This document shows, in pieces, positions 1 to 4,881 of a stretch of DNA of 5,547 bases. Within the stretch, counting starts at the first letter, position 1. The number at the start of each line of letters is the position of its first letter. The notes under the pieces are model-generated. The model was not told the DNA's origin. It saw only the letters and a list, made by a program, of their open reading frames with translations, and did no database searches. The DNA is from Phycisphaerae bacterium (lineage in GTDB: Bacteria; Planctomycetota; Phycisphaerae; Phycisphaerales; SM1A02): contig JABJQE010000290.1 in NCBI GenBank assembly GCA_018663565.1, positions 1 to 5,547 on the forward strand. Reading direction: 5' to 3'. A program made the position numbers and the translations under genes.

Positions 1-40
1 GATAAGGGTGAGGTCGGAGGTTCGAATCCTCCCAGGCCCA
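1..40 (+). tRNA. tRNA-Ile (anticodon GAU), 3' part only
   Basis: The window opens on the anticodon: bases 1-3 are GAT, followed by AA (positions 37-38). Then come the 3' side of the anticodon stem GGGTG (6-10), a five-base variable loop AGGTC (11-15), the T stem GGAGG (16-20), the T loop TTCGAAT (21-27), the T stem CCTCC (28-32), the acceptor strand CAGGCCC (33-39) and discriminator A (40). The T stem pairs perfectly. The pattern, including the AGGTC variable loop and the CAGGCCCA end, matches bacterial tRNA-Ile(GAU). The 5' half lies outside the window. No CCA is encoded after A73 (the next bases are TTG), so CCA must be added after transcription. The identity depends on the first three bases being the anticodon, which the standard spacing to the T arm supports. 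Confidence 0.93.
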
Positions 41-45
41 TTGGT

Positions 46-79
46 CGCAAAGCCGCCTCTTGGCGGCTTTCGCGTTTTT
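46..79 (+). terminator. Rho-independent terminator of the tRNA-Ile transcript
   Basis: A perfect 9-bp stem AAAGCCGCC (49-57) / GGCGGCTTT (62-70) closes a TCTT tetraloop. It can be extended by CGC (46-48) with GCG (72-74) across one bulged C. A run of five T (75-79) follows directly. It begins six bases after the tRNA 3' end, so the tRNA transcript ends here and mdh needs its own promoter. Confidence 0.9.
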
Positions 80-210
80 GAAGCGGTTGCCACATGAAAA
101 TGGGGTGATTTCAAAGACGCTCATAACGCCCCTGGCGCAGCTGCCTAGATATCGGTACCCATGAACTTGCCTCCCACTTCCAACTCCTGTACCTCCGTGG
201 CTTGCGGCTT

Positions 211-216
211 TACAAT
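211..216 (+). promoter_or_regulatory. Possible -10 element for mdh
   Basis: TACAAT differs from the sigma-70 -10 consensus TATAAT at one position and lies 49 bases before the mdh start codon, in the gap left by the upstream terminator. No convincing -35 box is found 16-18 bases upstream (the bases near 187-194 are CTGTACCT). The call is therefore weak and based on position and one hexamer only. Confidence 0.25.
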
Positions 217-224
217 ACGGAACT

Positions 225-263
225 CACCCAAATCACCCCCCCCAACAAGTCGAGACACCCAAA
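225..263 (+). repeat. C-rich mdh leader with C8 tract and repeated CACCCAAA
   Basis: The last 40 bases before mdh are almost free of G. They hold an uninterrupted run of eight C (236-243) and two copies of CACCCAAA (225-232 and 256-263), the second ending two bases before the ATG. No Shine-Dalgarno-like purine run is visible. This would form an unstructured, C-rich 5' untranslated region. What binds it, if anything, is unknown. Confidence 0.6.
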
Positions 264-265
264 CC

Positions 266-1216
266 ATGCGTCGAGCCAAAATCAGCATCATCGGAGCCGG
301 AAACGTCGGAGCCTCCTGCGCCATGTGGGCCGCCGCGAAGGAGCTTGGAGACATTGTGCTCGTCGATATCCCTGACAAAGTTGGTGTCGCGCAGGGCAAA
401 GCACTCGACCTGGCTTGCTGTGGACCGATCGAACGATTCGATGCCTCCATCATTGGCACGAGTGACTACGCCGATGTAGCTGGAAGCGACGTCGTCATCG
501 TGACGGCCGGCATTCCAAGAAAGCCCGGTATGAGCCGCGACGACCTCATTGCCACCAACGTCAAGATCGTGCACAGCGTGAGTGAACAAATCGCCACGCA
601 CGCACCCGATGCAACCATCATCCTCGTGTCCAATCCACTCGACGCCATGGTCTACACCGCATGGAAGACCACCGGCTTCCCAACCAACCGCATCGTGGGC
701 CAGGCTGGGTGCCTAGATGTCGCCCGCTTCCGCACTTTCCTCGCCTGGGAAATTGGATGCAGCGTCGAGGACGTGTCCGCACTGCTACTTGGCGGCCACG
801 GCGACGACATGGTGCCGCTGCCACGCTACGCCAGCGTGCATGGCATTCCGGTTTCGCAGTTGCTCAGCGAAGACAAGATCACCGCGTGCGTCGAACGCGC
901 CAAGGCTGGCGGAGGTGAGGTCGTCAAACTCATGGGAACCAGCGCCTATTACGCGCCCGCCAGCGGCAGCGTCCAAATGGCCGAGGCCATCATTAAAGAC
1001 AAGAAGCGAGTCCTCCCATGCGCTGCGTACTGCGACAGCGAGTACGGCGTCGGTGGATACTTTGTGGGCGTCCCGGCGGTCCTAGGCAGCAATGGAGTCG
1101 AGAAGGTCATCGAAATCGATCTCACTCCCGACGAACAAGCCCTCATGGACGAGTCTGTCAGCCACGTCAAGGACCTCGTGGGCGTCGTGCAGGATGCGTT
1201 CCCGGTTCTGGCCTGA
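266..1216 (+). CDS. mdh: Malate dehydrogenase (NAD-dependent, LDH-like type)
   Basis: This 316-residue cytosolic enzyme interconverts malate and oxaloacetate with NAD, the last step of the TCA cycle. It has the N-terminal Rossmann motif GAGNVG (residues 10-15) and an NAD-ribose-binding aspartate after beta-2 (D34 in LVDIPD). The mobile loop GIPRKPGMSRDDL (82-94) carries R85 and R91, and the arginine at the specificity position marks MDH rather than lactate dehydrogenase. Also present are the SNPLD motif (122-126), D151 and R154 of the catalytic relay and substrate site, and catalytic H178 in GGHGDDMVPL (176-185). Length fits the roughly 310-residue LDH-like MDH family. The ATG at 266 is chosen because MRRAKISIIGAG aligns with the family N-terminus. 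An in-frame ATG at 161 would add 35 low-complexity residues not expected in the family. No Shine-Dalgarno sequence is visible. The gene is probably monocistronic, since a terminator lies upstream and 156 bp separate it from the next gene. Confidence 0.96.
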   Translation: MRRAKISIIGAGNVGASCAMWAAAKELGDIVLVDIPDKVGVAQGKALDLACCGPIERFDASIIGTSDYADVAGSDVVIVTAGIPRKPGMSRDDLIATNVKIVHSVSEQIATHAPDATIILVSNPLDAMVYTAWKTTGFPTNRIVGQAGCLDVARFRTFLAWEIGCSVEDVSALLLGGHGDDMVPLPRYASVHGIPVSQLLSEDKITACVERAKAGGGEVVKLMGTSAYYAPASGSVQMAEAIIKDKKRVLPCAAYCDSEYGVGGYFVGVPAVLGSNGVEKVIEIDLTPDEQALMDESVSHVKDLVGVVQDAFPVLA

Positions 1217-1293
1217 GCCCCCGGAAGTACCGGTGGAAAACATTGAAAGCACCCCGCATCCAATCGCCAGACGCCAATGAATATGAGGGAATA

Positions 1294-1338
1294 ATCTCAA
1301 CCTGATCTCAACTGCGGCTTTAGATCTCGCGGAATCTC
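1294..1338. repeat. Phased ATCTC repeats upstream of the K+ channel gene
   Basis: Two exact copies of ATCTCAAC lie at 1294-1301 and 1305-1312, an 11-bp period or about one helical turn. The ATCTC core recurs at 1324-1328 and 1334-1338, so the four starts are spaced 11, 19 and 10 bp. Copies on one helical face are typical of sites for OmpR/PhoB-type or other tandemly binding regulators. No regulator is visible in the window, so the operator role is inference. The repeats lie 35-79 bp before the channel start codon. Confidence 0.4.
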
Positions 1339-1340
1339 CA

Positions 1341-1355
1341 GCGGCATTCTGCCGC
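1341..1355 (+). other. Small hairpin in the channel gene leader
   Basis: GCGGCA (1341-1346) and TGCCGC (1350-1355) form a perfect 6-bp stem with a TTC loop. No T run follows, so it is not a good terminator. It ends 17 bases before the channel ATG and just upstream of the purine-rich AAGGGG (1364-1369), so it could lie in the 5' untranslated region. No clear sigma-70 promoter and no intrinsic terminator for mdh were found between 1217 and 1372. Confidence 0.4.
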
Positions 1356-1372
1356 ATGCCGATAAGGGGCGG

Positions 1373-2143
1373 ATGAGCGATACGCCCGATTCCCCCCAAC
1401 CGACCCCCGACTCACAGCAACTCGCTTCCGCCTACGACCTGTTCATCGCGGTCCTCGCGGTCGTCTCAATGGGGGTCATCGGCTGGCAGCTCACCCTTCC
1501 TACAGACAGTGAAATTTCATCGCTCCTGGCGATCTTCGACTTTGGGTTCTGCTTTCTCTTTCTGATCGACTACATCCACAGCATCGTCGTGGCGCCGCGC
1601 AAATGGCGGTACATCTTCACGTGGGGCATCTTTGATCTCGCGTCATCGATTCCGGCGATCGGCCCGTTTCGTTTCGCACGCATCGCCCGACTCATCCGAT
1701 TCCTACGACTCATTCGATCGCTACGGATGCTATTCAAGGTGTACCAGCGAGATAAGGCCGCCTTCTCCGTCGCCGCTGCAATGCTTGTAGCCATCGTGCT
1801 CATCATCGGTTCCACCGCCGCCGTCTTGCACCTAGAACAGGCCCAGCCAGGCGCGTCCATCACGACGGGCCCTCGCGCGGCTTGGTGGTCGGTGGTTACT
1901 GTCTCGACAGTGGGCTATGGTGACCTCACCCCGATCACACCATCGGGCCGCGTGCTTGCCGTCGTCCTGATGGTGCTGGGCATCGGTATGTTTGCGACCT
2001 TCGCCGGTGCGATCTCCAATGTGTTCATGCGGCACGTGATGCAGCAATCCACTGGCCCAACGATCGAAGATCGATTGGAACAACTCGAATCGAACCATTT
2101 TGAACTCATCGAGCAGCTCAAGAACATCGACCGCAAACTCTGA
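1373..2143 (+). CDS. Voltage-gated potassium channel, six-transmembrane Kv type
   Basis: This 256-residue inner-membrane protein is predicted to conduct K+ as a tetramer. Segments in order are a Pro/Ser-rich cytoplasmic N-terminus (1-19), S1 (about 21-41), S2 (about 50-72), S3 (about 81-96, with D88), S4 (about 98-120), S5 (about 129-153), a pore helix with the filter TVGYGD (179-184), and S6 (about 193-218). S4 carries arginines at 100, 103, 106, 109, 112, 115 and 118, a strict every-third-residue pattern of a voltage sensor. The C-terminus (about 228-256) is a coiled coil with a/d residues I231, L235, L238, H242, L245, L249, I252 and L256, and probably holds the tetramer together. There is no RCK or cyclic-nucleotide-binding domain, so control should be by voltage alone. 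AAGGGG (1364-1369) lies three bases before the ATG, which is close for a Shine-Dalgarno sequence. The stop codon touches that of convergent gap. The K+ selectivity and fold are clear; the gating properties are inferred. Confidence 0.94.
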   Translation: MSDTPDSPQPTPDSQQLASAYDLFIAVLAVVSMGVIGWQLTLPTDSEISSLLAIFDFGFCFLFLIDYIHSIVVAPRKWRYIFTWGIFDLASSIPAIGPFRFARIARLIRFLRLIRSLRMLFKVYQRDKAAFSVAAAMLVAIVLIIGSTAAVLHLEQAQPGASITTGPRAAWWSVVTVSTVGYGDLTPITPSGRVLAVVLMVLGIGMFATFAGAISNVFMRHVMQQSTGPTIEDRLEQLESNHFELIEQLKNIDRKL

Positions 2144-3160
2144 TCAAGCGTCCTTGCTGGCCATCATCTCAAGCATGTCGACACACCGCGTGGCGTAGCC
2201 GGCCTCATTGTCGTACCAACTCACGATCTTGAAGAATCGATCATTGAGTTCAATGCATGCACCAGCATCGTAAATGCTGCTGTGTGTATCACCCACAAAG
2301 TCACTGCTCACAAGCGGTTCTTCTGTGTAGGCAAGCACGCCATTCATTGGCCCATCAGCCGCGGCCTTCATGGCAGCGTTGATATCCGCAAGACTCGTTG
2401 CTTTCTCTGTGCGGAATGTGAGATCAACACAAGAAACATCCGCAGTTGGTACACGCATCGCCATGCCGGTGAGCTTGCCTTTCACCGCTGGCAGACAAAG
2501 CGCCACGGCTTTGGCGGCTCCTGTGCTTGCAGGAATAATATTCATGTAGGCGTTGCGACCACCACGCATATCCTTCTTACTTGGACCGTCTTGCGTGGGC
2601 TGCGTCGCTGTGGCGGCGTGAATTGTCGTCATAAGACCTTCGTCAAGACCAAAGTTATCAAGAATGACTTTGGTGATCGGCGCAAGGCAATTGGTTGTAC
2701 ACGATGCGTTCGATATGATCGTGTGATTGGATGGGTCGTAGCCATTGCAGTTGACCTTGTGCACAAAGGTTGGAATATCATTGGGCGACTTCGTTGGCGC
2801 CGAGAGCAAGACGCGTTTGGCTCCCGCATCAAGATGCTTGCTCGCACCGGCGAGGTCCGTAAAGAAACCTGTCGATTCAAGTACATAATCCACACCAAGA
2901 TCGGCCCAGCCCAGTTTCGATGGGTCACGCTCGCTCAAGCACTTCGTGGTCTGTGAATCACACACCAACCCATCACCCTCAGCACGAACTACTTGTTCAA
3001 AGCGGCCGTGCATCGTGTCATACGACACGAGATAGGCCAAGTTGTCTGCAGGAACAAGATCGTTGATGGCAACCACATCGAACACGCCACGCCGCACTGC
3101 TTCGCGGTACACAAGTCGACCTATACGTCCGAAACCATTGATGCCGATGCGAATAGCCAT
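2144..3160 (-). CDS. gap: Glyceraldehyde-3-phosphate dehydrogenase, NAD type
   Basis: This 338-residue glycolytic enzyme converts glyceraldehyde 3-phosphate, phosphate and NAD to 1,3-bisphosphoglycerate in the cytosol. The N-terminal Rossmann motif is INGFGRIGR (7-15). D34 in AINDL is the usual adenosine-ribose ligand that favours NAD over NADP. The catalytic cysteine is C154 in SNASCTTNCLAP (150-161), and the base is H181 in TTIHAATATQ. Also present are the phosphate-site loop around DGPSKKDMRGGR (191-202), the ASTGAAKAV motif (211-219) and the C-terminal WYDNEAGYATR (315-325). The TATQ..DGPS..D.RGGR signature resembles the E. coli GapA group. The ATG is supported by AAGGAG (3175 to 3170 on the minus strand) with a 9-base spacer, the best ribosome-binding site in the window. 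A putative promoter lies in the 95-bp gap after the adenosyltransferase gene, so gap is probably transcribed independently, with possible read-through. It converges on the K+ channel gene with adjacent stop codons. Confidence 0.97.
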   Translation of the reverse strand: MAIRIGINGFGRIGRLVYREAVRRGVFDVVAINDLVPADNLAYLVSYDTMHGRFEQVVRAEGDGLVCDSQTTKCLSERDPSKLGWADLGVDYVLESTGFFTDLAGASKHLDAGAKRVLLSAPTKSPNDIPTFVHKVNCNGYDPSNHTIISNASCTTNCLAPITKVILDNFGLDEGLMTTIHAATATQPTQDGPSKKDMRGGRNAYMNIIPASTGAAKAVALCLPAVKGKLTGMAMRVPTADVSCVDLTFRTEKATSLADINAAMKAAADGPMNGVLAYTEEPLVSSDFVGDTHSSIYDAGACIELNDRFFKIVSWYDNEAGYATRCVDMLEMMASKDA

Positions 3161-3169
3161 TCGAATGAA

Positions 3170-3175
3170 CTCCTT
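3170..3175 (-). promoter_or_regulatory. Strong Shine-Dalgarno sequence of gap
   Basis: AAGGAG on the minus strand lies nine bases upstream of the gap ATG and fixes that start. It sits within the palindrome CTCCAAGGAG (3179-3170). The two-base centre is too tight for a stable full hairpin. The other genes in the window lack a comparably spaced site. Confidence 0.8.
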
Positions 3176-3180
3176 GGAGC

Positions 3181-3191
3181 GGGGAGGGGGG
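3181..3191 (-). other. C-tract in the gap leader
   Basis: On the minus strand the gap leader reads CCCCCCTCCCC, ending 20 bases before the ATG and five bases before the Shine-Dalgarno sequence. The mdh leader has a C8 run 22 bases before its ATG. The tract should lie in the mRNA if the putative promoter at 3230-3259 is used. Confidence 0.5.
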
Positions 3192-3229
3192 TATCAGCAC
3201 CCATTCAGAGAGCACTGGAAAAGGACCCT

Positions 3230-3259
3230 ATTCTAGTGACACCGAGCCAACTTGGTCAG
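3230..3259 (-). promoter_or_regulatory. Putative sigma-70 promoter of gap
   Basis: On the minus strand a -10 box TAGAAT (3235 to 3230, five of six consensus bases) lies 18 bp downstream of CTGACC (3259 to 3254, four of six matches to TTGACA). Transcription would start near 3223 and give a leader of about 60 bases containing the C-tract and AAGGAG. The -35 box overlaps the stop codon of the upstream adenosyltransferase gene (3258-3256). The call is by hexamer match only. Confidence 0.45.
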
Positions 3260-3810
3260 GAACCAGACCACGGCACATCAGCCACACCAGCGATCCGATT
3301 GGCAGCCCGTGCCATCGCAAAGAGAAGATCGCTACATCGGTTGATCCACTGCGTGGCCTCAGATGAGACCGCCCCGGCCTCGGTTCGATCCAGTGCCACC
3401 ATGGCCCGCTCACATCGCCGCGCAGCATCCCGCGCAAGATGAAGCCTCGCAGCAAGCTCGCAGCCACCTGGAAGTACAAATGACCGCTGCATAGCATTCG
3501 CCCCATCAATCGCGTCAATATGGGCCTCTAACGCAGCACTGTCGTCACTATTGATTCGTTGCACTTTGGACTCATGAGGCATATTCAGCGGCGTGGCAAG
3601 ATCTGCTCCGAGTTGAAACACCAACCGCTGCAATTCCTCGAGAACCACTCGCAATTCGGCGTCGTTGCACACCACCGCTGCAAACCCCAGAAACGCATTA
3701 AGCCCATCAGCCTCGCCGTAGGCCATAACTCGTGGATGATCTTTTGCAACCCGCTCACCCCCAAACAAGCCAGTCGTCCCATCATCACCAGTGCCCGTGT
3801 ATAGCCGCAT
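3256..3810 (-). CDS. pduO: ATP:cob(I)alamin adenosyltransferase, PduO type
   Basis: This 184-residue cytosolic enzyme transfers the 5'-deoxyadenosyl group of ATP to cob(I)alamin, making adenosylcobalamin for B12-dependent mutases or class II ribonucleotide reductase. The N-terminal ATP-binding segment TGTGDDGTTGLFGG (5-18) is intact and is followed by RVAKDHPRV (20-28). D35 in YGEADGLN (31-38) matches the conserved aspartate of the usual VDELN motif, although the usual glutamate after it is glycine here. Further family marks are FVLPGG (111-116), RRCER (131-135) and the C-terminal helix NRCSDLLFAMARAANR (157-172). The fold should be a trimeric five-helix bundle. ATG at 3810 is chosen because MRLYTGTGDDG matches the family start. 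An in-frame TTG at 3825 would add five residues. Neither has a clear Shine-Dalgarno sequence. A 102-bp inverted-repeat element ends 20 bases upstream of the ATG. No other B12 gene is in the window. Confidence 0.93.
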   Translation of the reverse strand: MRLYTGTGDDGTTGLFGGERVAKDHPRVMAYGEADGLNAFLGFAAVVCNDAELRVVLEELQRLVFQLGADLATPLNMPHESKVQRINSDDSAALEAHIDAIDGANAMQRSFVLPGGCELAARLHLARDAARRCERAMVALDRTEAGAVSSEATQWINRCSDLLFAMARAANRIAGVADVPWSGS

Positions 3811-3830
3811 CCATGCAGGATACAACTGCT

Positions 3831-3932
3831 TCGATCCGACGGGTAATTTATGTGCCTGTGTGACAACAGGTTACAAGACGGGGCTCTTGTAAGTATTTAT
3901 GAAGTAACGAGATAAATCACCCGTCGGGTCGA
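3831..3932 (-). repeat. 102-bp inverted-repeat element between atpG and pduO
   Basis: The arms 3831-3850 and 3913-3932 are 20-nt inverted repeats agreeing at 18 positions. In RNA of either strand one of the two differences becomes a G-U wobble and the other stays a mismatch (minus strand: U-G at 3845/3918, A-C at 3835/3928). The 62-nt interior holds a 5-bp hairpin CCTGT/ACAGG (3855-3859/3866-3870) and, directly adjoining it, a perfect 8-bp hairpin TTACAAGA/TCTTGTAA (3871-3878/3885-3892) with loop CGGGGC. An alternative pairing is GTTAC (3870-3874) with GTAAC (3904-3908). The element begins at the base after the atpG stop codon. No T run follows it in either direction, so it is not a classical terminator. 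I could not find a B12-box or other cobalamin-riboswitch motif. Candidate roles are a structured RNA or leader of pduO, a processing or 3'-stability element for atpG, or a MITE-like repeat. No clear target-site duplication is seen. Confidence 0.7.
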
Positions 3933-4817
3933 TCAGCCCTCGAGGGCGGCGACACCAGAGACGATTTCGGTGAGTTCGGTTGTGATCATGCCCTGCCGAG
4001 CGCGGTTGTAGTTACGGGCGAGGGTGCGACCGAAGTCCTTGGCGTTATCTGTGGCGGCCTTCATGGCGATCATCCGCATAACGTGCTCGCTAACGGCCGA
4101 CTCGATAAAGAGTTGATACAGCAACGTCTTGACCGTTGTGGGCAATAGTGTGTCAAGTAGCTCCGCGGCCGATGGTGTGAAGTCGTATACGTCTTGACGA
4201 CCGGTTACTGGGGAATCTGATTCTCCGCCGGACTCGGGCTGACTTAGTGGAAGCAACTGGGTTACTTCGGCAGTCTGACGTGACACCGTGTGGTATCGCA
4301 TAGAGACGATGTTGATCGTGTCGTACTCACCAGCAAGGTACTGATCAAGATAGCCTTGAGCAATCGCTTCAATATTGTCGTACTGCGGTGTGTCGCCAAT
4401 GCCATAGGCACGCGATACTTCAACGCCCTGGAACTTAAAGAAGGCTGCAGCCTTCTTTCCAGCGGTTTCAATGACAACGTCTGAAGACTTAATCTCGGCT
4501 CGACGATGTGTGTTGGCAACACGCAAGACGTTTGCGTTGTAGGCACCACACAGACCACGGTCAGAACAGATCACCAACATAAGATCTTTGCCGGTCTTTT
4601 CATTTGGACCATCAATCAATGGTGACTCGTAATCGCTTGCATTTGAGGCGACCTGGCGAACCATATCGTTAATCATGGCAGCGTAGGGACGCGACTGTTG
4701 AGCGCGTTGACCAGCAGCGGTAAATTTCGCCGTGGCGATCATCTGCATCGTCTTAGTAATACGCGCGATCGTCTTGACCGCGCCCATCCGATTCTTGATT
4801 TCGCGGAGCTGTGCCAT
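3933..4817 (-). CDS. atpG: F1Fo ATP synthase gamma subunit
   Basis: This 294-residue protein is the central rotor shaft of F1, coupling proton flow through the Fo ring to ATP synthesis in the alpha3-beta3 head on the cytoplasmic side of the membrane. The N-terminal helix includes EIKNRMGAVKTIARITKTMQMIATAKF (6-32), the Rossmann-like middle domain holds SDRGLCG (85-91), and the C-terminal helix holds AMKAATDNA (251-259), NYNRARQ (269-275) and ELTEIVSG (281-288). Both coiled-coil helices are complete, so the gene looks intact, close to the 287 residues of E. coli gamma. ATG at 4817 is chosen because MAQLREIKNRM is the family start. An in-frame TTG at 4841 would add eight residues. No clear Shine-Dalgarno sequence is visible. 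TATCAT (4832 to 4827) could be a -10 box, but it lacks a good -35 and would give a nearly leaderless mRNA. Oddly, neither neighbour is an atp gene: an MBL-fold hydrolase lies upstream and a cobalamin adenosyltransferase downstream. A perfect palindrome GCCCTCGAGGGC (3936-3947) spans the last codons. Confidence 0.97.
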   Translation of the reverse strand: MAQLREIKNRMGAVKTIARITKTMQMIATAKFTAAGQRAQQSRPYAAMINDMVRQVASNASDYESPLIDGPNEKTGKDLMLVICSDRGLCGAYNANVLRVANTHRRAEIKSSDVVIETAGKKAAAFFKFQGVEVSRAYGIGDTPQYDNIEAIAQGYLDQYLAGEYDTINIVSMRYHTVSRQTAEVTQLLPLSQPESGGESDSPVTGRQDVYDFTPSAAELLDTLLPTTVKTLLYQLFIESAVSEHVMRMIAMKAATDNAKDFGRTLARNYNRARQGMITTELTEIVSGVAALEG

Positions 4818-4849
4818 GAGCACCGTATGATAGCAGCCCAAATGAGTTC

Positions 4850-4873
4850 GGCACCGATGTGGTAGTCGGTGCC
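4850..4873 (-). terminator. Terminator-like hairpin between the MBL gene and atpG
   Basis: GGCACCG (4850-4856) pairs perfectly with CGGTGCC (4867-4873), and A4857/T4866 adds an eighth pair around an 8-nt loop. It starts nine bases after the stop codon of the MBL-fold gene (4882) in the direction of transcription. The downstream tract on the minus strand is only GAACTCATTT, so the U-run is poor and termination may be partial. It separates atpG from its upstream neighbour. Confidence 0.5.
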
Positions 4874-4881
4874 TACCCCGT

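Noticed and set aside
1..40. tRNA 3' end as an integration (att) site for a mobile element
   Set aside because: No integrase, no repeat of the tRNA 3' end and no foreign genes are seen. The downstream genes are housekeeping genes.
161..265. N-terminal extension of mdh from the ATG at 161
   Set aside because: The 35 extra residues are Ser/Thr/Pro-rich and do not match the family. Known enzymes begin just before the GAGNVG motif, and the stretch is better read as a C-rich leader.
717..1085. Open frames overlapping mdh in other frames
   Set aside because: They are Arg/Pro-rich out-of-frame translations of the GC-rich mdh coding sequence, with no domain and no ribosome-binding site.
1217..1236. 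Hairpin just after the mdh stop (CCGG/CCGG at 1221-1233) as its terminator
   Set aside because: The stem is only 4 bp, with two further pairs across a mismatch, and it is followed by A residues rather than T residues.
2282..2956. 224-codon open frame on the plus strand opposite gap
   Set aside because: It lies wholly antisense to an unmistakable GAPDH gene, has a Cys/His/Arg-rich shadow-frame composition and no recognisable motif.
2993..3442. 149-codon plus-strand open frame spanning the gap 5' end and pduO 3' end
   Set aside because: It is antisense to two confidently identified genes and to the gap promoter, and shows no protein family features.
3826..3932. Cobalamin riboswitch upstream of pduO
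   Set aside because: The position is suggestive, but I cannot find the conserved B12-box or the other core motifs, and 102 nt is short for this class.
3831..3932. Plain intrinsic terminator of atpG
   Set aside because: The arms are 62 nt apart and no T run follows the stem on either strand, so the standard terminator form is not met.
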